Made by a program: the position numbers and the translations under genes. This document shows, in pieces, positions 9,034-17,067 of a stretch of DNA of 64,000 bases; position 1 is the stretch's first letter, and each line of letters opens with the position of its first letter. Below the pieces are notes generated by a model that saw nothing but the letters and a program-made list of their open reading frames with translations, was not told the DNA's origin and ran no database searches. The stretch is from Roseivirga pacifica. Lineage in GTDB: Bacteria > Bacteroidota > Bacteroidia > Cytophagales > Cyclobacteriaceae. Where the stretch lies: NCBI RefSeq assembly GCF_900111145.1, contig NZ_FOIR01000002.1, positions 62,001 through 126,000 on the forward strand. Reading direction: 5' to 3'.

Positions 9034-10170
9034 ATGAAATATTACATCATTGCAGGGGAGGCTTCAGGCGACATGCATGCCGCCAACATGATGAAGCAAA
9101 TAAAGCAGCGCGATCCGGAGGCCTACTTTCGGGTTTGGGGTGGAGATAAGATGGCCGAGCAGGCTCAGGAACTTGCAAAGCACATTCGCGAAACTTCCTT
9201 TATGGGAATCTTTGGGGTGTTGTGGAATCTGAGAACCATCAAACGAAATTTCCGCTTTTGCGAAGAGGATATCGAACAGTTTAAGCCCGATGTACTGATT
9301 CTAATAGACAATTCTGGGTTCAATTTGCGTATTGCTAAATATGTTAAACTGTCCCAACTTGATACACGGGTTTACTACTACATTCTACCACAAGCATGGG
9401 CTTGGAAGCGAAAAAGGGTGCATACTATTCATCAGTGGACGGATAGAATATTTGCTATTCTGCCCTTTGAGAAGGCTTTTTACAAATCGTATGGTTACGA
9501 TGTAGATTTTGTGGGGCATCCAATAATGGATGCGCTGGCGCAGGAGAAAAAACAGCTTGCGGATAAGGAAACTTTCAGGTTGAAGTACGAATTTTCAGAA
9601 AAACCTGTCATTGCACTTTTGCCAGGAAGTAGAAAGCGCGAAATACAAACCAAGTTGCCAAAAATGCTTCAAGTAGTTAAGCATTTTCCGAACCACCAGT
9701 TTGTGGTGGCAGGCTCGCGCACGGTAGATGAATCCCTGTATGCGCAGTTCTTGCCAAGCGAAGTAAAACTCATTTTTGGAGAGCATTATAATATCTTGAA
9801 CATGGCTGATGCTGCCTTGGTAACTTCCGGTACGGCAACATTGGAAACTGCGCTCTTTAATGTGCCACAAGTGGTGTGCTATAAACCAGGCTGGCTTACC
9901 TATCATTTAATGAAAAGGATCATCAGCATCAAGTATATATCAATGGTTAACCTTATACTTAACAAAGAATCTGTTAAAGAGCTGATTGAAAGTGGTTTGA
10001 ACGAAGGTAAAATGGTTGGTGAACTTAAGCTTTTGTTCGATGAAACACATCGTGCGCGTATACTCGAAGACTACAAATTGTTGGCTGAGAAACTTGGAGG
10101 AACAGGTGCCTCGGAACGCGTAGCAACTTTGATGATTGAAGACATACAGAACCATTCGCAAAGGAATTAA
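9034..10170 (+). CDS. lpxB: lipid-A-disaccharide synthase
   Basis: This 378-residue GT19-family enzyme joins UDP-diacylglucosamine and lipid X into the disaccharide backbone of lipid A at the inner face of the membrane. The start is typical (YYIIAGEASGDMHAA). Conserved blocks follow: WGGDKMAEQ, MGIFGVL, LIDNSGFNLRIAKY, PQAWAWKRKRV, the GHPIMD turn, LLPGSRKREI and TSGTATLE. The length is normal. Only 11 bases separate it from the histidine kinase gene downstream on the same strand, so the two may be co-transcribed, although no functional link is evident. Confidence 0.97.
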   Translation: MKYYIIAGEASGDMHAANMMKQIKQRDPEAYFRVWGGDKMAEQAQELAKHIRETSFMGIFGVLWNLRTIKRNFRFCEEDIEQFKPDVLILIDNSGFNLRIAKYVKLSQLDTRVYYYILPQAWAWKRKRVHTIHQWTDRIFAILPFEKAFYKSYGYDVDFVGHPIMDALAQEKKQLADKETFRLKYEFSEKPVIALLPGSRKREIQTKLPKMLQVVKHFPNHQFVVAGSRTVDESLYAQFLPSEVKLIFGEHYNILNMADAALVTSGTATLETALFNVPQVVCYKPGWLTYHLMKRIISIKYISMVNLILNKESVKELIESGLNEGKMVGELKLLFDETHRARILEDYKLLAEKLGGTGASERVATLMIEDIQNHSQRN

Positions 10171-10181
10171 GTTTTTGCCCT

Positions 10182-11582
10182 ATGAATCAGCAACAAATAA
10201 CCGACCTCATAGCTTCATTTCCTGCCTTTGAAGAAGTGCCTTTGGAACAGGTCGCATGGATGGTCGAGCGTGGTGAATACTTGGAAATTAAAGCGGGTGA
10301 AGTTTTCTATAAGCGTGGTGATCCGGTAGATAAACTTACGATTCTTCTAGAGGGCTTGGCGGCTTTCAGAATGGAGCAGAATGGCCAGTACAAAGAAATG
10401 ATTCGCTTTGTTAAAGGCGACATTACAGGAGCGCTGCCTTACAGCCGTGCCTTTTCGGGCAATGCCAACGGAGCTATTCTTTCCGATAGTAAGATCTTTA
10501 CCCTGAATAAAAGTCACTTTCAGGATTTGGTGAGTGAGTGCCACGATTTGGCGGCCATGCTCGTACATAGAATGACCGACCGTGTGCGCGATATGGTACG
10601 TTTGCAGCAGCAGAACGAAAAGCTGATGGCGCTGGGCAAACTTTCGGCTGGCTTAGCACACGAACTGAACAACCCAGCGGCAGCCATCGTGCGCAGCTCT
10701 GAAACCCTACAAAAGCATTTGGGTACTGTACCAGATAAGCTTAAGCGAATGATGACGCTTGAGATTACTGATGAGCAGATTGATCAGATCAATGTAATCG
10801 TGTTTGGTAAGTTGAACCGAACGGATAGCAAACCCCTCTCAATGTTGGAGAAATCTTCGCTGGAAGATGACTTGGTGGACTGGCTAGAAGGCAATGGCTA
10901 TGGTGACTGCTACATGCTGAGCGAAACGCTGGCCGATTATGGTTTTAGCCCAACCGATTTACAGAACATGAAGGAAGAAGTTGGGCCAAAGCAATTGCCA
11001 ATGCTGATGGAATGGATTGATAATGTGCTGACCACACAGCGCATGATCGGTGAAATAAAAGAAGCTTCTAACCGGATTTCTTCATTAGTGAATTCTGTAA
11101 AAAGCTATTCGCACATGGACCGCGCCAACGAGATGGAAGCTACCAATGTGCATCAGGGTATATTGAATACGCTTACTATTTTGAATCATAAGATCAAGCA
11201 AAATAGGGTAGATGTGGTAGATAATTTGGCGGAAAATATTCCAATGATATCTGCTTCTCCTGGCGAGTTAAACCAGGTTTGGACAAACGTGATTGACAAT
11301 GCACTGGATGCCATGGAGGAAACCGGAGGCAAGCTTGCAATTACTTCTTGGGTTGACGGAGACAGCATTAAGGTAACCATTGCCGATTCGGGTTCTGGTA
11401 TTCCGGCCGATATTCAAGACAGGATATTCGAACCGTTTTTTACCACAAAAGACATTGGAAAAGGAACAGGCTTAGGGCTAGAAACCGTAAAGCTGATAGT
11501 AGATAAACACAAAGGCTCAATTAAACTAAACTCAAACACTGAAGGCACTACTTTCGAGTTTTGCTTTCCTATTAAAGGTTAA
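10182..11582 (+). CDS. sensor histidine kinase with N-terminal cyclic nucleotide-binding domain
   Basis: Residues 12-140 form a cyclic-nucleotide-binding-like (CRP effector) domain (AGEVFYKRGDPVDKLTILLEG). The dimerisation/phosphorylation helix follows, with His160 in LSAGLAHELNNPAA. After a helical linker (170-300) comes a HATPase domain with the N box (NVIDNALDAM), DSGSGIP and GTGLGLETVK. There is no membrane segment, so it is a cytosolic sensor. It ends six bases before the gene for a response regulator fused to a flavoprotein, so the two form a cognate pair by arrangement. Whether the input domain binds cAMP, another ligand or nothing cannot be told, because the phosphate-binding cassette is not well conserved (SRAFSGNANGAI). 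Confidence 0.92.
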   Translation: MNQQQITDLIASFPAFEEVPLEQVAWMVERGEYLEIKAGEVFYKRGDPVDKLTILLEGLAAFRMEQNGQYKEMIRFVKGDITGALPYSRAFSGNANGAILSDSKIFTLNKSHFQDLVSECHDLAAMLVHRMTDRVRDMVRLQQQNEKLMALGKLSAGLAHELNNPAAAIVRSSETLQKHLGTVPDKLKRMMTLEITDEQIDQINVIVFGKLNRTDSKPLSMLEKSSLEDDLVDWLEGNGYGDCYMLSETLADYGFSPTDLQNMKEEVGPKQLPMLMEWIDNVLTTQRMIGEIKEASNRISSLVNSVKSYSHMDRANEMEATNVHQGILNTLTILNHKIKQNRVDVVDNLAENIPMISASPGELNQVWTNVIDNALDAMEETGGKLAITSWVDGDSIKVTIADSGSGIPADIQDRIFEPFFTTKDIGKGTGLGLETVKLIVDKHKGSIKLNSNTEGTTFEFCFPIKG

Positions 11583-11588
11583 AAAGGA

Positions 11589-13253
11589 ATGACGAGACTA
11601 CCGATTATTTTCGTGGTTGATGATGACGAACAGGTACTTGCTGCCATTAGGCGCGACCTGCGTTCCGAATATCGATCGGCATATCGTATTATGAGCACCA
11701 CTTCGCCATTAGAGGCTGTAGAGGCGCTGGCCGAACTCAAAAAGAAGGGAGAAGATATTGCGCTGTTTTTGTCAGATCAGCGTATGCCTGCCATGTCAGG
11801 TGTTAAATTTCTAGAGCAGGCCAAAGTTCATTTCCCTAATGCTAAGCGGGTGTTGCTTACGGCTTATTCCGACATTGAAGCGGCCATTCAGGCAATTAAC
11901 GATGTTCAGCTCGATTACTATTTGAATAAGCCTTGGGATCCTCCGGAAGAGAAATTGTATCCAGTGCTAAGCGATTTGCTTGACGAGTGGCACATCAGTC
12001 ATATTCCAGAATTTAAAGGTATTCGTGTGGTGGGTTTTCAGTACTCGCCAAAGAGTCACGAGGTGAAAAACTTCCTTTCAGGAAACTTGATTCCGTATCA
12101 ATGGATGGATTTTTATAAAGAACCGAAGGGAAAAGAACTCTTGGAGCTTTCGGCTTTAGACGAGAAATCTTTGCCGGTAGTCTTTTTTGAAGATGGCTCG
12201 CATGTGTGTTCGCCAAGTGCTGCACAGTTGGGCGAAAAGCTCGGCATGCGCTCCAAAGCTACTGAAGAAATGTACGATGTAGCCATAATTGGTGCTGGTC
12301 CGGCTGGTATGGCGGCAGCCGTTTATGGTGGCTCCGAAGGGTTAAAAACTTTGTTGATAGAAAAGCATGCGCCAGGTGGGCAAGCAGGTACAAGTTCGCG
12401 TATCGAGAACTATCTTGGCTTTCCTAAAGGGCTTTCGGGTGCTGATTTAACGCATCGCGCCATTACCCAAGCCAAGCGTTTTGGTATTGAATTTCTTTCA
12501 CCAAAAACGGTTACAGGAATTGAAACCCAGAACCACTACAAAAAGGTGCACTTGGCCGAAGGCGAGGTGATCAACGCCAAAGCAGTGATTATAACCACAG
12601 GGGTGCAGTACCGCAAGCTCGATGCTGACGGGATTGATAACTTTACCGGAGCGGGTGTTTACTACGGTTCGGCTACTACCGAGGCGCAGGCCTGCAGAGA
12701 TAAGAACGTGTATATAGTGGGTGGGGGCAATTCTGCCGGTCAAGCGGCTATGTATCTTGCCAACTTTGCCAAAAACGTGTACATCGTTATTCGCAAGCCG
12801 GACCTTTCCAGTAGCATGAGCCAGTACCTAATCGATCAGATAAACGATACGGCCAACATATCGCTGGTGCCGAAAAGCGTGGTTCACGCAGCCCATGGCA
12901 AGGAATACCTAGAGTGCGTTTCCGTAAGAAACCTTGAAACTGACGAGGTAGAACAAAAGGATGCTGGAGCACTATTGATCTTTATTGGTGCAAGGCCTTA
13001 CACCAGCTGGACGGGAGAGCATATTCTTAAAAACCCGCGTGGCTTTATTAAAACGGGTAGAGATGCTCAACTGGATGAAGACTTTGCCAAGCAGTGGAAG
13101 AACAAGCGCGAACCGTTTTTGCTAGAAACCAGCATTCCGGGCGTTTTTGCTGCTGGTGATGTGCGCGAAGGCGCCATGAACCGCGTGGCCTCGGCCGTTG
13201 GAGAAGGCGCTATGTCCATTAAGTTTGTGCATGAGTATTTAGCGGAGGTGTAG
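11589..13253 (+). CDS. response regulator fused to glutaredoxin-like and thioredoxin reductase-like flavoprotein domains
   Basis: The 554 residues hold three modules. Residues 1-135 are a receiver domain with the acidic cluster Asp11-13, phospho-acceptor Asp63 (LSDQRMP) and Lys114 (NKPW). Residues 145-220 are a glutaredoxin-like fold in which the usual CxxC is replaced by SPKS. Residues 228-554 are a thioredoxin-reductase-like FAD/NAD(P)H domain (FAD site IIGAGPAGMAAA; second nucleotide site IVGGGNSAG at 376-384; C-terminal FAD contact AAGDVREGAMNRVASAVGEG). The CxxC that should precede the second nucleotide site reads ATTE (362-365). It follows the histidine kinase gene by six bases. Similar fusions are known as fused response regulator/thioredoxin-disulfide reductases. 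Loss of both cysteine pairs argues against real thioredoxin reduction, so a redox-sensing or NAD(P)H oxidase role is inferred. Confidence 0.92.
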   Translation: MTRLPIIFVVDDDEQVLAAIRRDLRSEYRSAYRIMSTTSPLEAVEALAELKKKGEDIALFLSDQRMPAMSGVKFLEQAKVHFPNAKRVLLTAYSDIEAAIQAINDVQLDYYLNKPWDPPEEKLYPVLSDLLDEWHISHIPEFKGIRVVGFQYSPKSHEVKNFLSGNLIPYQWMDFYKEPKGKELLELSALDEKSLPVVFFEDGSHVCSPSAAQLGEKLGMRSKATEEMYDVAIIGAGPAGMAAAVYGGSEGLKTLLIEKHAPGGQAGTSSRIENYLGFPKGLSGADLTHRAITQAKRFGIEFLSPKTVTGIETQNHYKKVHLAEGEVINAKAVIITTGVQYRKLDADGIDNFTGAGVYYGSATTEAQACRDKNVYIVGGGNSAGQAAMYLANFAKNVYIVIRKPDLSSSMSQYLIDQINDTANISLVPKSVVHAAHGKEYLECVSVRNLETDEVEQKDAGALLIFIGARPYTSWTGEHILKNPRGFIKTGRDAQLDEDFAKQWKNKREPFLLETSIPGVFAAGDVREGAMNRVASAVGEGAMSIKFVHEYLAEV

Positions 13254-13267
13254 GGGATGGAAGCATC

Positions 13268-13330
13268 CGGGCTATGAAGCGTAGGAACGGTTTGGTTGGT
13301 TAGGCCTATGCTTTATAGCCATTGTTAGGC
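13268..13330 (-). repeat. attC-like imperfect hairpin at the 3' end of the MltR/zinc-ribbon module
   Basis: On the minus strand GCCTAAC (an RYYYAAC-type core box) is followed by a 16-base arm GGCTATAAAGCATAGG. After a spacer comes its partner CCTACGCTTCATAGCC, which pairs at 14 of 16 positions, with the other two able to wobble. A further GCCTAAC lies at the inner end of the first arm. The match to a full attC is incomplete because no GTTRRRY box follows the second arm. Confidence 0.45.
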
Positions 13331-13335
13331 GTTTT

Positions 13336-13653
13336 TTATTCATTTTTATTTTCTCGCTTATTTCCACAAGCAGCACAAAATGAAGCTTTAGGAGTTCTAT
13401 ATGGCTTACCACAATTTTCACAAGGAGGTCCATATTGAGCAATTCTATGGTGCATGATAGCATTTGGTTCTGTTTCCTCAAAGCCAGTAACCTCTTTATA
13501 ATAGTTAAGCATTGGTTTAAAACTTTCTTCTCTTGTCATTCCAGGCTTTCTTCTTCCGAGTGCTTCTCCATAAAGCTTATGCGCAATTGCATATTCTTCT
13601 TCATCCAACATTGGGATTTCCATTTTACATCTCCAGCACCAAAGCTCTTTCAT
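13336..13653 (-). CDS. small zinc-ribbon protein of unknown function
   Basis: From the ATG at 13653 the product has 105 residues. It has four Cys pairs or singles that look like metal ligands: CWRC near the N-terminus, CENC in the middle and CAAC near the C-terminus, the last two flanking a GKPYRTPKASF loop typical of a zinc ribbon. The middle region (EYAIAHKLYGEALGRR) is helical. The chosen start overlaps the stop of the upstream MltR-type gene as ATGA, indicating translational coupling. A start at 13683 would add ten residues. The family appears in scattered bacteria as hypothetical, and I cannot assign a function. It sits between cassette-like repeat boxes. Confidence 0.75.
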   Translation of the reverse strand: MKELWCWRCKMEIPMLDEEEYAIAHKLYGEALGRRKPGMTREESFKPMLNYYKEVTGFEETEPNAIMHHRIAQYGPPCENCGKPYRTPKASFCAACGNKRENKNE

Positions 13654-14174
13654 TCTCTTGTCCTCCAAGTTATATCTTGCCAATCTGGTCTTTCAAGTTT
13701 TCTCTTGCTCACAGATTCTTCACGATACAGCCAGTTCGCATTTAGCATTGTAACTCCATTGACAAATAACTGTCTTGGCTTATTCTTAAAAGTTTCTTTG
13801 TCTCCAGGTGTTGGAGCATTTAGATTCCAGCATAAGCTTTTTATTTTTTGATCCTCAAATGAGAAATCCAATTCAAATTTGTGAGCGAAATCATTCCTGA
13901 TCTTTCTTATTGTGTTACAATCTTGAAATTCATATTCAGAGATCAATCCGAGAGAAAATGCAAGATTTAATCTTGAACTAAATGTTCCGATTGGCGCACC
14001 ATATCCATCAATTAAATCTTTGGTCTGTTTGCAGTCAATAGGGAAATCATATAAAATTGTCTTGAGTTTCTCGTCCAGCATACTTCCTGCCATAATAGAC
14101 GCACCTCTATCTGTTTTATCCTGAAACTCTTTTAAGAACTTTGAGAATATGTCAATCTTCGGATTATCGTCCAT
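13650..14174 (-). CDS. MltR-family (mannitol repressor-like) protein
   Basis: The 174-residue protein matches the MltR family. The sequence FSKFLKEFQDKTDRGASIMAGSMLDEKL is followed by APIGTFSSRLNLAFSLGLISE and then IRKIRNDFAHKFELDFSFED, which carries the conserved RNxFAH motif. In enterobacteria MltR lowers mannitol operon expression, but most members are isolated and of unknown function. No sugar phosphotransferase genes are near. It is coupled by ATGA to the small zinc-ribbon gene. The pair reads against the flanking flavoprotein gene and is bordered by cassette-like boxes, so recent transfer is plausible. Confidence 0.82.
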   Translation of the reverse strand: MDDNPKIDIFSKFLKEFQDKTDRGASIMAGSMLDEKLKTILYDFPIDCKQTKDLIDGYGAPIGTFSSRLNLAFSLGLISEYEFQDCNTIRKIRNDFAHKFELDFSFEDQKIKSLCWNLNAPTPGDKETFKNKPRQLFVNGVTMLNANWLYREESVSKRKLERPDWQDITWRTRE

Positions 14175-14785
14175 CTTTTAGTTGCGCCTAGCGTTGTATA
14201 TCAGTCACATTAATGACTGATATATTCCATTTAATTTATGTTTTATGACTGATGGCACTGGAAATCAGTTGGCTAACAGTCATAAATGAGTTTTTCAGAA
14301 AAGCACAGGGGGTATTAATAGAAAGTGTGTTTTCTATCTTCAAGAAAGAGATTTGCGGGCTTATTTGCAAGGGGCAAGGTAGAGTGGTGAAGTGGGGGAG
14401 TCATGAAGTGAAGAAGTGGGTGGTTAGACCATTTTGAATCATGAATTGATTAGCCTATAACCAAAACTATTTGGTAGGCCTCTCCACTTCGGTCGAGGAG
14501 AAAAGGAAAGTGGCTAGGTTTAGCACACTGTTTTCCGCTTATCTGATTTACTGATAACTAATCACTAGTGACCAATTCACTAATCAACCAATTACCTATA
14601 TAGGAGCAAGTCCGATGGGGATTCTTTCGGTCATTCATTCACCTAGTGGCTTATGAATTTCCTCAGAAAGACGGTGTAAGTGGGCTTTTGCGGTTCCCTG
14701 ATTTTGAACCACGAACAATTAACTGAAATCCCTCAATGCTTAAAGGGGTGCCATTGTTTTCAGGTTAACAGATTAAGTAATAGAC
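14175..14785. repeat. non-coding region with palindromes and copy A of a diverged 0.45 kb repeat
   Basis: No convincing gene lies in this 611-base gap. Its left part holds a cassette-like box GCTAGGCG (minus strand, about 14186-14193). Next come two perfect inverted repeats built on TGACTGAT, with arms 14197-14207/14214-14224 and 14242-14251/14277-14286. From about 14281 to 14725 the sequence is a diverged direct copy of 15890-16392 (copy B). The best blocks are GATTTGCGG at 14350-14358 and a 45-base block at 14473-14520. A 61-codon open frame at 14252-14437 has no coding character. Confidence 0.7.
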
Positions 14786-15820
14786 TTAGTCACCAGATCG
14801 CTTAACGATTTTTACGATTCGATTATTAATGATTTCCGATAGGTTCCAGTTGTAGAGTTTGGAGTCAGTTGTGCTGTAGAATTCAACAAAAACTGCATCA
14901 AGGTCTTTATCGTATTTCACGAAACTCTGATAACCCGGAACCCAGCCGCCATGCTCATATTCATAAATGGAGGCATATATTTCCTGTTCTCCCGGCTCAA
15001 ATACAGACCCGTCATTCAATGCTCTTACAAATGTGCCCACGTCTTCAGCTGTCGCTACCATGCCATGATCATCCGCTTTTAGATCATAGGGGTGTCCTAC
15101 GTGATAGCCACTCATTACATCATTTATATTTGCATCACTTAGGGAACCATAGGTGTTGTGCAGATTCAATGGAGTTAAAATCTCTTCTTGTATGAATTGA
15201 AAGTTGCTATAACCCAGTTCATCGTCCATTATCTTATTAATGAGCAGATAATTGGTGTTGCAATACTCATAGCTTTCACCTGGGGCAAAGTTGGCCGGTT
15301 TGTCCAGAATCAAGGCAAGGCTTTCTTCATAACTTTGCGTTGGAGCCGCCCAGAAATTTGGAGCATCCGTAAAGTTGGGCATGCCGCTTCGGTGCTGTAT
15401 CATCAATCTGAGAGTGATTTGCTCAGCATTTTCAATTCTGCCAACAAGCTCGGGTAGGTAATCAGCAATGGTTTTGTCTAAAGAAAGTCGCCCGTCACTC
15501 ACCAATTTGGTCACTGCAACAGCATCGTATAGTTTGCTAATGCTCGCAATTTTAAACAGAGCCTTCGGCTTGGCGGGTATCTTATTTTCTCGGTTATGCC
15601 AGCCTGCTGCATAGTACTGGGGTGCTTTGCCGGTCTGGTCTACATAGGCGACCACTCCATCAAATCCGTGGTCTATGGCTTCTTCAAGCTGTTCCTGAAC
15701 GGTGTCGGGCAGCGGCAGTATCCAAGCTTTCACCAATAACCATGGCACGAAATATAGTGATATGGCTGTACCAACAAACAAAGCCACTCTGATGATGCGT
15801 TTCTTATTCTGTTTCGTCAT
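14786..15820 (-). CDS. serine hydrolase, class C beta-lactamase / DD-peptidase-like
   Basis: The 344-residue protein begins with a membrane anchor or uncleaved signal (about residues 10-34). It continues with the beta-lactamase-related fold: the SxxK motif Ser93-Ile-Ser-Lys96, the YxN motif in YEYCNTNY, and a C-terminal HGG (EHGGWVPGY) that serves as the KTG equivalent. All three active-site motifs are intact, so it should be an active serine hydrolase. The class includes esterases and peptidases as well as beta-lactamases, so resistance should not be assumed. The gene is isolated and is flanked on both sides by copies of the same non-coding repeat in direct orientation. Confidence 0.88.
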   Translation of the reverse strand: MTKQNKKRIIRVALFVGTAISLYFVPWLLVKAWILPLPDTVQEQLEEAIDHGFDGVVAYVDQTGKAPQYYAAGWHNRENKIPAKPKALFKIASISKLYDAVAVTKLVSDGRLSLDKTIADYLPELVGRIENAEQITLRLMIQHRSGMPNFTDAPNFWAAPTQSYEESLALILDKPANFAPGESYEYCNTNYLLINKIMDDELGYSNFQFIQEEILTPLNLHNTYGSLSDANINDVMSGYHVGHPYDLKADDHGMVATAEDVGTFVRALNDGSVFEPGEQEIYASIYEYEHGGWVPGYQSFVKYDKDLDAVFVEFYSTTDSKLYNWNLSEIINNRIVKIVKRSGD

Positions 15821-16392
15821 TGGGCCTTGGTTCTTAAATGTTTTAGATCAGTCACAATGTTATTTGTAGTGTGTTTATTTCAGTTCTAGAAAACCAGATG
15901 GGGAATGAAAGTGCCATGTGTGTTTTCTTGGTCGAAGAAAGTGATTTGCGGTGGTATTTGCAAAGTTAGTGTGTTTGGAGGTGATGAAGTTAAGAGGTGA
16001 AGGAGCGGCCTCGAGAGGGACAGTACGGTTCTATGCTACTCGGTAGGCCTCTCCACTACGGTCGAGGTGAAAAGGAAGTGGCCAGGTTAGTACAGGTCTT
16101 AAGCCTTCCCACTTGGGGGAAGGTTTGGATGGGGGCTTTGTGAATCGGTTTCTGCTTCCATATTGTCGTTAATTCACCAGTAACGCATTGTACTTGCCTG
16201 TCTCAGGTAGGTCTCCCCTAAATAATAGTAGAAGTTGGTTTTTTTGTTTGCTCACCGATTCCTGATTAACTGATGCACTGATAACTGGCTATGGTGCAAG
16301 GTCGTTGGGGATACTGAAACAAGTTCAGTATGACGAGGTGTGATAGGCTTTTGTGGTAACCTAACTTCGAACCGTGAACTAAAAAACCTAAC
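15821..16392. repeat. non-coding region with copy B of the diverged repeat and small palindromes
   Basis: No gene is supported in these 572 bases. About 15890-16392 is a direct, diverged copy of the 14281-14725 sequence: GATTTGCGG recurs at 15943-15951, the GGTAGGCCTCTCCACT block at 16042-16088, and GGCTTTTG plus GAACC/GAAC near the end. The copy also carries a CCTTCCC/GGGAAGG hairpin (16104-16123) and a CTGAA/TTCAG hairpin near 16316-16331. Palindromes of these types are frequent between genes in Bacteroidota. The start shares ATCAGTCACA (15847-15856) with 14199 onward. Confidence 0.7.
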
Positions 16393-17067
16393 CTAAACAA
16401 TTTTTCTTAGTGCCTCCTTACGGCTGAGTGCTGCTAGTGCATGATTGTCGCAGAACTCAATCACCCATTCAGGGTTGGTGTCGCCATAAGTCCGCAATGC
16501 CCAGCCAATCGCTTTGTTGATGAAGAATTCTTTGCTGCCTAGGTTGGATTCTATGACGTTGGTAAGAAATGCTGTGTCAGTCTTTTCTTTTTGTCGCATT
16601 TGAAAAAGTATTGAAACCCTTCTTAGCCACATGTGTTCGTGCGTAATCCATTGTTGAATATGGCTCGATTTTACCGTTGGGAATTTGGCCGCAATTACGC
16701 CAACTTCTACGGCCAGGGTATCAACAGTTTCCCACCAAGAATGTGTTGTTATCAGCTTTTTTAGCTGTTCAATTTCACCTTGCTGTAAATACCGCTGGCA
16801 CGAGCGTATGTGATCGCATGCCGTGTAGTGAAACTCTCTTTCGGGCTGCTGATAACAAAGGTCAACAAAGTCCCAGTCTACTTTTTTCTCGCGCTTCAGT
16901 TCTGCTAAAATGGACTTTACGGCTTCTTTCCTAATGGGAGCCTTAATGCCCAAAAAGGGGAAGAGATGCTTAATGTAAGCCTCCATAGCACGTGCGTTTT
17001 CCTCGTTTTTGTGCTCATGGAGTGTAGTTTTTACCAATTCGAAAATTGCTATTGATGCGGGCTTCAT
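16393..17067 (-). CDS. DNA alkylation repair protein (AlkD-like)
   Basis: From the ATG at 17067 the product has 224 residues made almost wholly of helices, matching the HEAT-like repeat fold of AlkD/AlkC DNA glycosylases. Blocks seen are FFGI-like FPFLGIKAPIRKEAVK near residue 40, REFHYTACDHI, WWETVDTLAVEVG, WLRRVSILFQMR and FFINKAIGWALRTYGDTNPEWV. AlkD removes bulky or cationic N3/N7-alkylated purines without base flipping. The start overlaps the stop of the upstream glycosyltransferase gene as ATGA, so the two are translationally coupled even though their functions seem unrelated. Confidence 0.9.
   Translation of the reverse strand: MKPASIAIFELVKTTLHEHKNEENARAMEAYIKHLFPFLGIKAPIRKEAVKSILAELKREKKVDWDFVDLCYQQPEREFHYTACDHIRSCQRYLQQGEIEQLKKLITTHSWWETVDTLAVEVGVIAAKFPTVKSSHIQQWITHEHMWLRRVSILFQMRQKEKTDTAFLTNVIESNLGSKEFFINKAIGWALRTYGDTNPEWVIEFCDNHALAALSRKEALRKIV

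Noticed and set aside
13435..13851. 138-codon plus-strand frame over the MltR and zinc-ribbon genes
   Set aside because: It spans the junction of two genes supported by conserved motifs and a coupled ATGA overlap on the minus strand. It shows no motif of its own.
13336..14174. Toxin-antitoxin or defence pair
   Set aside because: The MltR fold and a zinc ribbon have no known toxin or nuclease motif here. Coupling alone is not evidence.
14252..14437. 61-codon plus-strand open frame in the intergenic region
   Set aside because: It lies over repeat copy A and a palindrome, has no homologous character, and its matching stretch in copy B is interrupted. It is a chance frame.
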